Of a stretch of DNA of 64,000 nt, positions 17,702 to 27,163 are shown one piece after another. Made by a program: the position numbers and the translations under genes. Under the pieces are notes generated by a model. The model was not told the DNA's origin, made no database searches, and saw only the letters and a program-made list of their open reading frames with translations. The stretch spans positions 1 to 64,000 of the forward strand of contig NZ_ATWY01000009.1 in the NCBI RefSeq assembly GCF_000421405.1, in the 5' to 3' direction. The stretch is from Butyrivibrio sp. NC2007. GTDB taxonomy: Bacteria > Bacillota > Clostridia > Lachnospirales > Lachnospiraceae. The first letter of the stretch is position 1, and every line of letters starts with the position of its first letter.

Positions 17702-18136
17702 ATGAGCGTACAGCAGATTTCCGTTTTTCTTGAGAATAAACCCGGAACCCTGAAGAAAATGACAGGCGTTCTTGCTTCCCACGGCATCGACCTCAGAGCA
17801 ACTTCCCTGGCAGAGACCAAGGACTTTGGAATTGCAAGACTTATTGTGGATGATGCTCTGGAAGCTGTCAGCACTCTTAAGGAGCACGACTTTGTAGCAA
17901 GCCTTACACCGGTTCTCGCAATCGAGATTCCAGATGAAGCCGGCGGACTTGATAAGCTCCTTGATAAGTTTACGGATGAGTCCGTAAATATTGAGTATAT
18001 GTATGCTTTCCCGGGTGGCAGGAACACAGACAGAGCCTGCATGATCTTCCGTGTTGCAGACACCAAGGCTGCTGAAGCACGTCTTACAGGCGCAGGTGTC
18101 AAGGTTCTTACCCAGGAAGAGATTTCCAACATCTGA
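17702..18136 (+). CDS. ACT-domain protein (tandem ACT)
   Basis: A 144-residue protein with two ACT-like halves. The first is MSVQQISVFLENKPGTLKKM; the second begins near AIEIPDEAGGLDKLLDKFTD. There is no catalytic domain. ACT domains bind amino acids, and this stand-alone form is typically linked to paaK and ior genes, where it may sense an aromatic amino acid. The CAGGAGG site is well placed. Last gene of the operon, followed by an intrinsic terminator. Whether it regulates the enzymes or transcription is not visible. Confidence 0.9.
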   Translation: MSVQQISVFLENKPGTLKKMTGVLASHGIDLRATSLAETKDFGIARLIVDDALEAVSTLKEHDFVASLTPVLAIEIPDEAGGLDKLLDKFTDESVNIEYMYAFPGGRNTDRACMIFRVADTKAAEARLTGAGVKVLTQEEISNI

Positions 18137-18150
18137 CACTACAGTAATAC

Positions 18151-18190
18151 CAAAGGGCCCCGCCTTTATGACGGAGCCCTTTTTCATTTT
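18151..18190 (+). terminator. intrinsic terminator after ACT gene
   Basis: AAAGGGC at 18152 pairs with GCCCTTT ending at 18182, with inner CC/GG pairing, followed by a T-rich run. It ends the ior operon. Confidence 0.75.
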
Positions 18191-18195
18191 TTATT

Positions 18196-18438
18196 TTAGT
18201 CTGCTCCCTTTTGAACATTCCTTAGCGCCTCCTGAATATCATGATCGTAGGAAAGCATGGGTTCTATGTCTTTCCCCATTATCTTCCTGTCAGTATAATT
18301 CCTGGTAAGCTTAATGATAAGCGGAAGCTGCGACAGCACACCTATGAGATTAGGTATGATCATAAGTCCGTTGAAGGTATCAGAGATGTCCCATACAAAG
18401 TTATTTATCTCATTATTTACCTGAATTACCGTTTCCAT
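18196..18438 (-). pseudogene. C-terminal remnant of an AGCS (Na+:alanine) symporter
   Basis: An 80-residue frame whose sequence matches the end of sodium:alanine/glycine symporters: NNFVWDISDTFNGLMIIPNL, then LIIKLTRNYTDRKIMGKDIE and PMLSYDHDIQ, the usual cytoplasmic tail. Full members have about 450-500 residues, so more than 80 percent is missing. Its ATG lies inside the end of the kinase gene (26-base overlap), and GGAG lies upstream by chance or selection. It probably marks a deletion junction where the kinase operon replaced the body of a transporter gene. Confidence 0.7.
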
Positions 18439-21400
18439 TTAGTATCTCCAACATTCCCTCATAGTCAAACTGATCAGCCATCATGCGAAGGGCACTAAAC
18501 TTTTCAGCCTCATTTTCCGGTATTGCATAACCTTCTACTTCCTTAAAGACAGCATCGATAGCATCACAGTCCATGGCATCAGCGCCATCCCTAAGTCCTT
18601 CATAGACGCTTTCCATAAGAAACTCATCCGCAAGAGGCTTTGGCTCTTTTTCTGCATCCGCAGGTGTATCCTCTTCAAATAATTCACTGAGTTCATCTTT
18701 AAAGCTTCTATACTCACGCAAAAATACCGAGTGGTTCTGCTTGATGTAATCGTATCTTTCTTCTTTTCCCGCGTTTTCAAGAAGCTGTGCCTTTTCGGAT
18801 ATTCCCATCGCACCTATAAGACGGCATGAACTTTTCAGCGCATGCACCTTGATAACATAGTTGCTGTAATCCTCTTCATAATAGTATCTGTCGAGTTCCT
18901 CTGCCTTACTGTCTATGGAATCATAGAAGAACTTGAGAATTTTCCTGAAGCCTTCCTCTGATCCATTGTTCTTGATCGCTAATTTACCATCGATTCCGTC
19001 AATGGCCTCATACCATTTCAAAGGCTCTTTTACCTCCTCTTCATCTACTGCATCGTAATCCTCCTGCTCATCTCTGAAAAGGCGCATGCTTTCATTGAAG
19101 TAGGAATTTAAGTTGTAAGACTTGTTGGACTTAACAAAGTATATGATACCGAAGGTTCCGGGGCCACAGTTTGAAGATATGGCAGCTGAAGCCTGCTTGA
19201 ACACAACGTTCTCGAAATAAGCTTTCTTACTGATCTCCTCTTTGATCCACCTGAGGGTCTCTATCGGAACGTTGACATAAGTTACAATTACAACTTCCGG
19301 ATCCGGAATCACATCTACAGGAAATACCTTATTTATGTATTTCCTATATGCTCTTTGGGTACTGCCAAGCCAGATGCCTCCGATCTTTAAGGCATCATCT
19401 CTTAATCTAAGGCATGGATGAAGGGAGAGACTCCTTGCAAGCTGATCAAGTTCCGGTCTGATAAATCCCCTCTTAGCCATGGTTTCTGTATCATCGATAA
19501 TAAAGCTGCATCTTAATCTCTTCTTTACGTCCTCCAGCTCTGATACAATTTCCTCTACGGAAGCATTCATCTGTGCAAGCTTGATGGCGATAAGAATTAA
19601 AATTCCGGTAGCTGAGGATACAGACTCAGAATTTACTACGGTAACATTGTCAAAAGACCTTGCTGCTTCACATGCAAGTTTGTAGTCCTCACTCATACCT
19701 GTCGATATAGCTATGTGAATGATATGGTGAGCCTGCTTGAGATTCATTGCAAAGAAATCTCTGTAAGCAGCTTCATCCGGTGGCGAAGATTCGGCCTGTT
19801 TTCCTGTGCTCATATAACGCACAAGTTCATCGGCACTCATCTGTACACCGTCTTTGAATACGCCCTCCTCTGTCTTGATAAGGAAAGGCAAAATAGGAAT
19901 AAACCTGCTGGTAAGTACCTCCGGCAGATCACACATACTGGTCGATGTTATAAGAAGAGGCATCTTGCCCGAGTATCCGGCAGAGGCGTTAATGTCCGCC
20001 TTATCAACAACCATATTGCTCTTCCTGACAATAAGCTTATCAGGAACGATATATCTCATAAGCGTGCTCTCAAGAGATTCGCTGGAGACGGGCTTTACCA
20101 GATATCCGTCAAATCCTGCTCTGTAATAGGTCTCTCTGTCAACGGAGCCGGCATTGGCCGTAAGTACCACTATAGGTGTTGATCTGTTAAGTCCGCCATC
20201 CTGATTTCGAATGTTTGAAAGACATTCTATTCCATCCATCTCAGGCATTATGTGGTCCATGAGTATGGCGTCGTATTTTTCCTTAAGGCACATCTCCAAT
20301 GCTTCTTTTCCGCTCATTGCTCCGTGAATCACCATCTGAGTTCCTTCAAGAAGCTTACACTCAACCTCAAGGTTTATCTCATTATCGTCAACGATAAGAA
20401 CCTTTGCCTCAGGAGCATGGAAAAGATTCTCATAGGTCTTTCTCTTTGACTCACTCTCGCTGTGAATATTAAGATTTCCAATTGCTGTAGAATCCGCAAT
20501 CTCCTGAGAAAACGAAACAGTAAATGTAGAGCCTTCTCCGTAAATACTGTTTACAGACACTGTTCCGCCCATGAGTTCTGTCAGGTTCTTTACAATTGAA
20601 AGACCCAGTCCCGTTCCTTCAATGTGTCTGTTCTTACTTTCATCAACTCTCTTAAACACATCAAAAATAAAGGGCAGGGCTTCCTTCTTGATTCCAATTC
20701 CGGTATCAGAAACAGACATGGTAATATCTACCATATCTCCGCCTCTGATCTCGCTCTCAACTCTAAGATCCACAGAACCTTCGGATGTGTATTTTATGGC
20801 ATTATTGATCAGATTTACCAGAATCTGCTTGATACGAACTTCATCGCCATAAAGGACGCTCGGAAGCTTAGGATCTATGATAACGTTGAACTTAAGCCCC
20901 TTGTCATTGGCTCGTCCCCAGAACATGTTTACAATTTCAGAAAACATGTCGCCTACATTATAGTTGACCGGTACAAGCTCCATACTTCCCGCTTCCACCT
21001 TTGAGAAGTCCAGAATATCATCAATAAGAGTAAGGAGCATCTTACCGGAGCCCTGGATTCCCGATGCCTCTCTTATAACCTCATCCGAAGCGCTCTTGTC
21101 ACGCAGGATGAGCTCATTAAGTCCAAGAATGGCATTTATAGGCGTGCGGATCTCATGGCTCATGCTGGAAAAGAATCTGTTCTGAGCGCGAGAAAGGTCC
21201 TCAGCTTTTTTTGCTGATTCTCTGGCTTTTTTGTTCTCGCCCATATACATATAATTCTGGAGCCATGTCATGGAAAAGCAGACAAAGCCCACAAGAACAA
21301 TAGATATAAACGAGTCAACCAGGAACATCTCATTGGAGTGCTTGTAGATAAGCTCAGGATAAAGGTATTCAAGTGTATAACAGATAGTAGCCATGATCAC

Positions 21401-21802
21401 AATACAGACAAAAGTGACTATCCTCCAGGCTCCGGCAAGAACAAGGCCTGCATAGGTGAAGGTGAATATAAACCAGATAATGCCTCCGCCTCTGATACCA
21501 CCGCCAAAGAAGTACAGTCCCGGAAGGATCAAAAATACCAGTCCCAGAACCGTAACCTTTATGGAAAACTCAATCTTTTTTCTGCGAAAGCCATAAAGCA
21601 TGACGCCGGGAATAAAAATGACAGCACCGACAATAACCCATATTTCATATGGATTTTCTTTTAAGATAATATCTCCGAACAGGGCTATAATGGCCGTCAC
21701 TTCACAGACAACTGTCAGTGCAAGATAGACTCTCTCCCTAAACTCCCTCTCCGGGTCCATTATCGCTTTTATTATTCTGATTATAACCGCGTCTTTCTTC
21801 AT
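18413..21802 (-). CDS. hybrid sensor histidine kinase with REC, DegV-like and HPt domains
   Basis: An 1129-residue protein. Residues 1-185 contain about six membrane helices. HisKA has the phosphoacceptor H216 in SHEIRTPINAILG. The HATPase has the N-box at N333-N334, the DTGIG box at 366-370 and EGTGLGLSIVKN near 395-406. REC (466-585) has phosphoacceptor D516 and lysine in YLVKP. Residues ~614-893 follow the DegV fold in order: LITSTSMCDLPEV, ESSPPDEAAYRDFF, IHIAISTGMSEDYKLA, VVNSESVSS, ETMAKRGFI, and ALKIGGIWLGSTQRAYRK. The HPt domain has H987 in KVHALKSSCRLIG. So a full phosphorelay surrounds a putative fatty-acid-binding module. It overlaps the upstream kinase gene by four bases (ATGA), with AGGAGGG before the start. 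Confidence 0.9.
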   Translation of the reverse strand: MKKDAVIIRIIKAIMDPEREFRERVYLALTVVCEVTAIIALFGDIILKENPYEIWVIVGAVIFIPGVMLYGFRRKKIEFSIKVTVLGLVFLILPGLYFFGGGIRGGGIIWFIFTFTYAGLVLAGAWRIVTFVCIVIMATICYTLEYLYPELIYKHSNEMFLVDSFISIVLVGFVCFSMTWLQNYMYMGENKKARESAKKAEDLSRAQNRFFSSMSHEIRTPINAILGLNELILRDKSASDEVIREASGIQGSGKMLLTLIDDILDFSKVEAGSMELVPVNYNVGDMFSEIVNMFWGRANDKGLKFNVIIDPKLPSVLYGDEVRIKQILVNLINNAIKYTSEGSVDLRVESEIRGGDMVDITMSVSDTGIGIKKEALPFIFDVFKRVDESKNRHIEGTGLGLSIVKNLTELMGGTVSVNSIYGEGSTFTVSFSQEIADSTAIGNLNIHSESESKRKTYENLFHAPEAKVLIVDDNEINLEVECKLLEGTQMVIHGAMSGKEALEMCLKEKYDAILMDHIMPEMDGIECLSNIRNQDGGLNRSTPIVVLTANAGSVDRETYYRAGFDGYLVKPVSSESLESTLMRYIVPDKLIVRKSNMVVDKADINASAGYSGKMPLLITSTSMCDLPEVLTSRFIPILPFLIKTEEGVFKDGVQMSADELVRYMSTGKQAESSPPDEAAYRDFFAMNLKQAHHIIHIAISTGMSEDYKLACEAARSFDNVTVVNSESVSSATGILILIAIKLAQMNASVEEIVSELEDVKKRLRCSFIIDDTETMAKRGFIRPELDQLARSLSLHPCLRLRDDALKIGGIWLGSTQRAYRKYINKVFPVDVIPDPEVVIVTYVNVPIETLRWIKEEISKKAYFENVVFKQASAAISSNCGPGTFGIIYFVKSNKSYNLNSYFNESMRLFRDEQEDYDAVDEEEVKEPLKWYEAIDGIDGKLAIKNNGSEEGFRKILKFFYDSIDSKAEELDRYYYEEDYSNYVIKVHALKSSCRLIGAMGISEKAQLLENAGKEERYDYIKQNHSVFLREYRSFKDELSELFEEDTPADAEKEPKPLADEFLMESVYEGLRDGADAMDCDAIDAVFKEVEGYAIPENEAEKFSALRMMADQFDYEGMLEILNGNGNSGK

Positions 21803-23850
21803 GATGCCTGCCCTCCTCTATCTGTGCCGTTTTGGGCAAGTACCTTGAGCATAACATGCTCAAACTCCGGGATACTCATGGGCTTTGCGATAAATCCGTC
21901 AAACCCTTCCCTCATGAACATCTCTCTGGCTCCTGAAACTGCGTTGGCAGTAAGAGCAATTACAATTGCTTTCTTATCTCTTTCTTTTGCCGCCGCTTTG
22001 ATGAGTTTCATTGCTTCCACACCATCCATTTCAGGCATCATATGATCCATGAAGATAACATCATAATCATGTTTACGATATTTTTCGACAGCCTCTTTTC
22101 CGCTTCCTGCGACATCTGTGTACATCTCGAAATCTTTAAAGATTCCTTCCGCAACAATCAGATTCATCGGCTCATCATCTACAATCAAAGCTCTTATGCC
22201 TCTAAGGTTAGGGTGAGTGACCTGATCGATGCTATCAAGACCGGTTGCCTCGTAGCCCTCATTTATAACCCTGGTGACAGGATAGCCGTACAGAGGCTTG
22301 GGCAGAACGATGACACGGCTTCCGGGTATTGGTTTAAATCCGGGATTGGAGGATACTGCTATAACAACGCCGTTTTTGCTCAGCTCTTCAAAGTATCCCG
22401 TGTTATCCTGATACTCCTGCTCACCCATAAAGATGGCCGATATTTCGCTCTTCTCTCTTATGTGTTCAATTTCTTTTACTGTTTCAGCAGAATAAAGAGA
22501 TACCTTCAATCCGGTTGCGAGATTGGTAGCCATAGCCTTTATGAAATCGCGCACCTTAGGCACTTTAAACTTATCCGAACGTGAATGGAAAATAATATCT
22601 CCCGAATAATTTTCTGAAATGGACAAACCGGGAGTCTGATCTATTACTTTCTGAGGGATTGTTACTCTGACTGTGGTTCCGCTTTTCGGTGTACTCTCAA
22701 TCTTAACAAAACCGCCCATACTGTGGGCAAAACCATATACAATGTACAGACCCAGTCCTATTCCTCCGGTGTTACGATTTCTCTTTTTATTAACCTGATA
22801 CATGCTTTCGGAAACCATTGCAATGGATTTGCGATCGATACCAATACCGGTATCAGTCACTTCTATGCAAAGATTAACGCCATAGTCAGTTTTCTCTGCA
22901 TATACTCTTACATAGATGCCACCCCTTCTGGTGAACTTAACTGCATTCTCCAAAAGGTGCCTGAATATCTTATGAAGCTTTTTGGAATCTCCCTGCATCT
23001 TTAAAGGTACTCTTGGATCAAGGTCAACTATCAGATCCAGATTTTTGTCGTTTTCCAGCATTCTGTATTCTACGACTATATCATTTATAAGCGATGTACA
23101 GGTGTATACATCCTCTTCGAGAATCATATTTTCACGCTTACACTCTGTGTAATCCTGAATATCTTCAATCTGATAGGCAAGCCTGTTTCCGGCCTGTTTG
23201 ATGGAGTACGCCTCTTTGCCGAGATCTTTTTTAATCTGCATCTCACTCATGCCAAGCACAACGTTTACAGGAGTTCTCAGCTCATGGGAGATATTCGAAA
23301 GAAAGTCCTCCATATCGGCATCTACTGCTTCTATTCGGGCTTCTTTTTCTTCTCCTTCATTTATCATTTCAATCCTGTCTCTTACAAATCTTATGCAGAT
23401 GAAATAAACCATAGTAACTATGGCTATATGAAGCAGCAGTCTTGAGGTATTTACTGTGTCAAAGGGAGCGCTCTTCTCTTTTCCCGCAAGATAAAGCTGG
23501 ATTCCAAGGACGATCCAGTATTCAACAAAGAGAAGATTTAAGATGTAAATATGATTTAAGAGGGAAAGCGCAACCATAACAAGAACAATGACTATGGCTA
23601 CATCATAATAAGAAGTTCCATGTACGCCATGATAGAATACCATAAGCATAACATAGACCAGATATGCCACCTGCCTTACTTTATATTCAGGGTTTCCTGT
23701 GATGTGCATGCCCCACAACGAAACAGCTCCTACCATAAGAAGTGGCGGAACCCAGAATTCCCACCCAAGCATAAGGCTCTCGATTGAAAGCCCGATACAG
23801 CCAATGGATATAAGCAGAATGATAAGTCTCTCGTTATTACTACGGTTCAT
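21799..23850 (-). CDS. hybrid histidine kinase with degenerate and true receiver domains
   Basis: A 683-residue protein from the ATG at 23850, which is chosen because GAGGAA lies just upstream; an in-frame TTG at 23871 would overlap the previous gene. The first ~160 residues have about six membrane helices. HisKA has H189 in NISHELRTPVNVVLGMSE, followed by an HATPase domain with VTDTGIGIDR and GGIGLGLYIV. Residues ~415-540 look like a receiver-like fold without the acceptor aspartate. A true REC spans ~550-670 with D602 in IFMDHMMPEMDG. Second gene of the signalling operon. The missing HPt step may be supplied by the downstream kinase. Confidence 0.9.
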   Translation of the reverse strand: MNRSNNERLIILLISIGCIGLSIESLMLGWEFWVPPLLMVGAVSLWGMHITGNPEYKVRQVAYLVYVMLMVFYHGVHGTSYYDVAIVIVLVMVALSLLNHIYILNLLFVEYWIVLGIQLYLAGKEKSAPFDTVNTSRLLLHIAIVTMVYFICIRFVRDRIEMINEGEEKEARIEAVDADMEDFLSNISHELRTPVNVVLGMSEMQIKKDLGKEAYSIKQAGNRLAYQIEDIQDYTECKRENMILEEDVYTCTSLINDIVVEYRMLENDKNLDLIVDLDPRVPLKMQGDSKKLHKIFRHLLENAVKFTRRGGIYVRVYAEKTDYGVNLCIEVTDTGIGIDRKSIAMVSESMYQVNKKRNRNTGGIGLGLYIVYGFAHSMGGFVKIESTPKSGTTVRVTIPQKVIDQTPGLSISENYSGDIIFHSRSDKFKVPKVRDFIKAMATNLATGLKVSLYSAETVKEIEHIREKSEISAIFMGEQEYQDNTGYFEELSKNGVVIAVSSNPGFKPIPGSRVIVLPKPLYGYPVTRVINEGYEATGLDSIDQVTHPNLRGIRALIVDDEPMNLIVAEGIFKDFEMYTDVAGSGKEAVEKYRKHDYDVIFMDHMMPEMDGVEAMKLIKAAAKERDKKAIVIALTANAVSGAREMFMREGFDGFIAKPMSIPEFEHVMLKVLAQNGTDRGGQAS

Positions 23851-23851
23851 A

Positions 23852-25237
23852 TTATTCCTCATTACTCTCAAAAGAAACGTGCTTAGCTATATATTCCATC
23901 TTGGCCGATCCGGTATTCATCTCAGCAAAGGCTTTTTCTATGCGCCCTGCAACCATATCGCCTTCTTCTTTGGTGATAATGGGCAAGAATACCAGAATCT
24001 GGTCTGACTTGATCTGTACTATGGCATCACTTTTCCTGAGTTTATTCTTAAGCATTTCAATGAACTGCTTTGTAAAGTCTGATAAGTTCTCATCTTCATC
24101 AACCGACAGGTTAAAGAGTATCTTCTCGGCACCTTTTTTATATCTGGAGAGGAAGCGGATTGAAAATCTATAGATCTGGTAGAAAGTCTCTTTTCCTATG
24201 ACCATTGCACCGTCGGCTTCGCCACGTTCCTCCATGATACGGCTAAGTCTTGAAAGATCAGCCTCTAAATCGCTCTCATCGTCCGAGGCCTTATCATAAA
24301 TTTCCTCATCATAAATCTGGGCACCATGCTTGCCACTTTCCTTTGCTCTGTACATGGCGGAGTCGGCGCACTTAAAGAGAGTGGTATAATCTCTTGTATG
24401 CTTCGGAACAAAGGCTGCGCCTACTGAAATACCTATAGGCAGATCAAACTCTTCTCCCATCAGCTTTACGCACCTGTTCAGGATCTGATCGTTTAATCTG
24501 TCAGTGAGACTTTTTACCGCATTCTCAGAAGTAATGTTTCCGAAAAATCCCAGAAACTCATCGCCGCCTATCCTGCTTATTACATCCTCTTCTCTTGTGT
24601 TATGCTTCACGATCTCAGAGAAGGCGATCAGCACCTGATCTCCCATATCGTGACCGTAGATATCATTGACCAGCTTGAAATTATCCAGGTCAAAGAGCAG
24701 CATTGCCCCGGTGTGATCCTGACATATCTCTGTTATTTTCTCAATTCCGCTGGCCTTATTCATAAAACCGGTAAGCTTATCGAGAGTAGCCTTTTCAGTC
24801 AGGAGCTCAATGGTTTTATGACTTTTGATAGTATTGAAAATACGGCTTATAAAAATATCTTTATCAATCGGCTTTCTTACAAAATCTGAAGCGCCGTCTC
24901 TAAGGCCTCTTCTTTCTGCCGCCGTATCGTTTTCGCCGGACAAAAAAATAACCGGAGTGGTATGTCTTCCCAGTTTCTCCTCAAGAGCCCTAAGGGCATG
25001 GAATGTTTCAAATCCATCCATATCGGGCATGAGAATATCCAGGACTACCAGGTCCGGTGTATTTGTCTCCATGAATTTTAAAAGCGCAGCACCTGAGCGC
25101 AAAGGGCTAACGCGCATAGCATACCCTTCAAGCAGGTCTTTTGCGCTTCTAAGCAACAATGCATCATCATCTACTACAGCTATCCAATATCCCACGCTAT
25201 CATCTCCGTTATTCGTTGACAGGACATATTTCTGCAT
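23852..25237 (-). CDS. response regulator with GGDEF diguanylate cyclase and second GGDEF-like domain
   Basis: A 461-residue soluble protein. REC occupies residues ~17-135, with D67 in VVLDILMPDMDG and lysine in VRKPID. GGDEF spans ~150-310 with an intact GGDEF at 224-228 and an RxxD inhibitory-site motif (REED, 215-218) five residues before it, so c-di-GMP synthesis with product inhibition is expected. Residues ~340-445 look like a second, degenerate GGDEF fold (LRKSDAIVQIKSDQILVFLP). First gene of the three-gene signalling operon; its stop lies one base before the next ATG. Its likely phosphodonors are the two downstream hybrid kinases. Confidence 0.92.
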   Translation of the reverse strand: MQKYVLSTNNGDDSVGYWIAVVDDDALLLRSAKDLLEGYAMRVSPLRSGAALLKFMETNTPDLVVLDILMPDMDGFETFHALRALEEKLGRHTTPVIFLSGENDTAAERRGLRDGASDFVRKPIDKDIFISRIFNTIKSHKTIELLTEKATLDKLTGFMNKASGIEKITEICQDHTGAMLLFDLDNFKLVNDIYGHDMGDQVLIAFSEIVKHNTREEDVISRIGGDEFLGFFGNITSENAVKSLTDRLNDQILNRCVKLMGEEFDLPIGISVGAAFVPKHTRDYTTLFKCADSAMYRAKESGKHGAQIYDEEIYDKASDDESDLEADLSRLSRIMEERGEADGAMVIGKETFYQIYRFSIRFLSRYKKGAEKILFNLSVDEDENLSDFTKQFIEMLKNKLRKSDAIVQIKSDQILVFLPIITKEEGDMVAGRIEKAFAEMNTGSAKMEYIAKHVSFESNEE

Positions 25238-25283
25238 AATATTCCATAATAAAATTGTACGATATTCAGCGGGATAAATGTAT

Positions 25284-25310
25284 TAAAAAACAATAACTTT
25301 TTATGGTTAT
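25284..25310 (-). terminator. weak hairpin, possible terminator after DUF3298 lipoprotein
   Basis: On the minus strand AATAAC and GTTATT enclose a short A-rich loop and are followed by G and T6. The stem is short and AT-rich, so termination would be partial. Confidence 0.35.
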
Positions 25311-27010
25311 TTAGTTGTTATTTCAAATTCGTAAGCCGTGTTATAGGTCGCTACGTAAAGGGTGTCGCCTACTGCATTAAACTGGTATGCCGCGCTCCTT
25401 ACAGGGATCTTTTCCATGATCTGACCTGTAAATCTGTCAAGAAGATAGATGAAGTCAGGCTCGGCTGTGAATCCGTATCCGCAGATGATAGTGTCTTTTA
25501 CCAGAAGGAAGTTGTTGCTGTTGGCAACAAGAGGTTCACTTCTCCAGAGAACGTATCCGGTGTCGGGAGCAATTGCTACCATGTAGCTGCTGTTTGGCTC
25601 CTCGGAAGAATAGCCGTTGTGGCCAATTGAAACATAAAGTGTTCCGTCGTAGATCTTGGCCCACCTGATGTACTGGGTTGTCCTTGAGTAAGTGCCTGTC
25701 TCCTCATCAGGTCCGTTGCAGAGATCGTACAGATCAAGGCTGTAGAGAAGTGTGTCTCCTGAGTGGTCGTAAATATCCAGTCGGTTGTACATGTATGCGT
25801 AGTCCATTGGCATTTCACCAACGTAGGTGTAGTCATCATCGGAATAAGGGAGCTTTGCAACCTCGAACCCGTGCTGGTCTGCCCAGGCCTCGGTATCAAG
25901 CCAGTCTGTCTTTTCCTCATTGGTCTTCGTCAGGGTAATGTGCTCTCCGTCATCGGGGCCTCTTCCGTCCTCTGTGAAGGCTTTCCAGCTCTTGTTTGCA
26001 ACCTTGATACCCTCGCTATTTACCAGGTGGAACTCGCCGTTTTCGTCCTCTACATAGTTGGGACTTGAGGGCTGTATCATCTCTTTTTCCATCTCTCTTG
26101 CTCCGACCATTGTCTCTTTTTCCAGGTCAGATGTGGGGATGTACTCTTCCTTGATAAGGTCAGGATACTTATCATAGGTTAGAAGGATTTCCTGATATCC
26201 TGCAGCGTAGGAAGCCATCTCATAGGGCGAGAATACTATGTGAAGTCCTTCTGTGGTGATATTCCAGGTGTAGAGGTTATTATTGATCTTGGCCTCGTAA
26301 TAATCGTTAATTGTCTGACCCTCATCAAGGAAGGTAAAGGAATCAAATTCATCTTTTAGTTCAGGGTATGAGGCGTAGAGCTCGTCATGGATTGCCTTGG
26401 CTGCTTTGGCTGTGTCGTTTAAAACCTCTGCGAACTCCATGGTTTTGCCTGTTGCCGGATCAATATTGACTGATTCAGTGCTGTGACTTGGATGTGCTCC
26501 GCCTGAGTAGTCGTAGTAGCTTACAAGAACGGTGAACAGAGCATCGTCTGCCCTTACTACATCAGCAGATATCTCAGATGAATAGGGATAATCGATAGGT
26601 GTCTCGCTGTCCATCTGATAGAAAGCGTACTCGTTAACGCTGTACTCAACGCTGTCTTTCCAAAAGGCGTTAAGGTTATATATTTCAGAATACAGGTTTA
26701 AGTACTGGCCGGAAAACTCTGGAGTCATCGCAATCTCCGGGTAGCTTCCGGTAGAAACCTCTTTTCCTGAAACCTCGCAGGATACCGGGTGGGTTACGAT
26801 GGTGATGGGCTTTTCGTCTGTTTTGGCATCTTCATCTCCTGTACCTTCGGCAGTCCCTTCACTTGCGCCTTCTTCGCTACTTGCATCCGTCTCTGCTGCC
26901 TCAACGCTGGCGCTCTCTGTTCCCGCGTTCTCATTAGTCTTCCCGCATGCCGACAATGATGCTGTAATCAGCGCAGTGGCTGTAATTATCGTAAGTATTC
27001 GTCTTTTCAT
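25307..27010 (-). CDS. lipoprotein with DUF3298 and PQQ-like beta-propeller segments
   Basis: A 567-residue lipoprotein. The signal peptide ends in the lipobox SACGK (C22). A low-complexity linker rich in A, E, S, T and D follows to about residue 70. Residues ~90-290 resemble DUF4163/DUF3298 (RsiV-like) with FTVLVSYYDYSGGAHPSHST and VNIDPATGKTMEF. The last ~170 residues look like PQQ-type blades (IAPDTGYVLWRSEPL, YLLDRFTGQIMEKIPV). It should sit on the outer face of the membrane. Function unknown. AGGAGAAAT precedes the ATG. Confidence 0.8.
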   Translation of the reverse strand: MKRRILTIITATALITASLSACGKTNENAGTESASVEAAETDASSEEGASEGTAEGTGDEDAKTDEKPITIVTHPVSCEVSGKEVSTGSYPEIAMTPEFSGQYLNLYSEIYNLNAFWKDSVEYSVNEYAFYQMDSETPIDYPYSSEISADVVRADDALFTVLVSYYDYSGGAHPSHSTESVNIDPATGKTMEFAEVLNDTAKAAKAIHDELYASYPELKDEFDSFTFLDEGQTINDYYEAKINNNLYTWNITTEGLHIVFSPYEMASYAAGYQEILLTYDKYPDLIKEEYIPTSDLEKETMVGAREMEKEMIQPSSPNYVEDENGEFHLVNSEGIKVANKSWKAFTEDGRGPDDGEHITLTKTNEEKTDWLDTEAWADQHGFEVAKLPYSDDDYTYVGEMPMDYAYMYNRLDIYDHSGDTLLYSLDLYDLCNGPDEETGTYSRTTQYIRWAKIYDGTLYVSIGHNGYSSEEPNSSYMVAIAPDTGYVLWRSEPLVANSNNFLLVKDTIICGYGFTAEPDFIYLLDRFTGQIMEKIPVRSAAYQFNAVGDTLYVATYNTAYEFEITTK

Positions 27011-27056
27011 AACATTTCTCCTCTAAAAAAACTACAGCCACCATTATACCACTTTT

Positions 27057-27149
27057 TGAGCCCCGGGGACGGAGTCAGTGGCTCATTTTTTGAGCCCTGG
27101 GGACGGAGTCAGCGGCTCATTTTGGGGTCCCTAGGCGGAGTCATAGGAC
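27057..27149. repeat. family-2 palindromic repeat, two full copies and one partial
   Basis: TGAGCCCCGGGGACGGAGTC..GGCTCA is followed by a second copy with one base changed and a decayed third copy containing GGGGTCCCTAGGCGGAGTCA. It lies upstream of the leftward DUF3298 gene and left of array A. Confidence 0.85.
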
Positions 27150-27163
27150 AATTCTCGTCTGAT

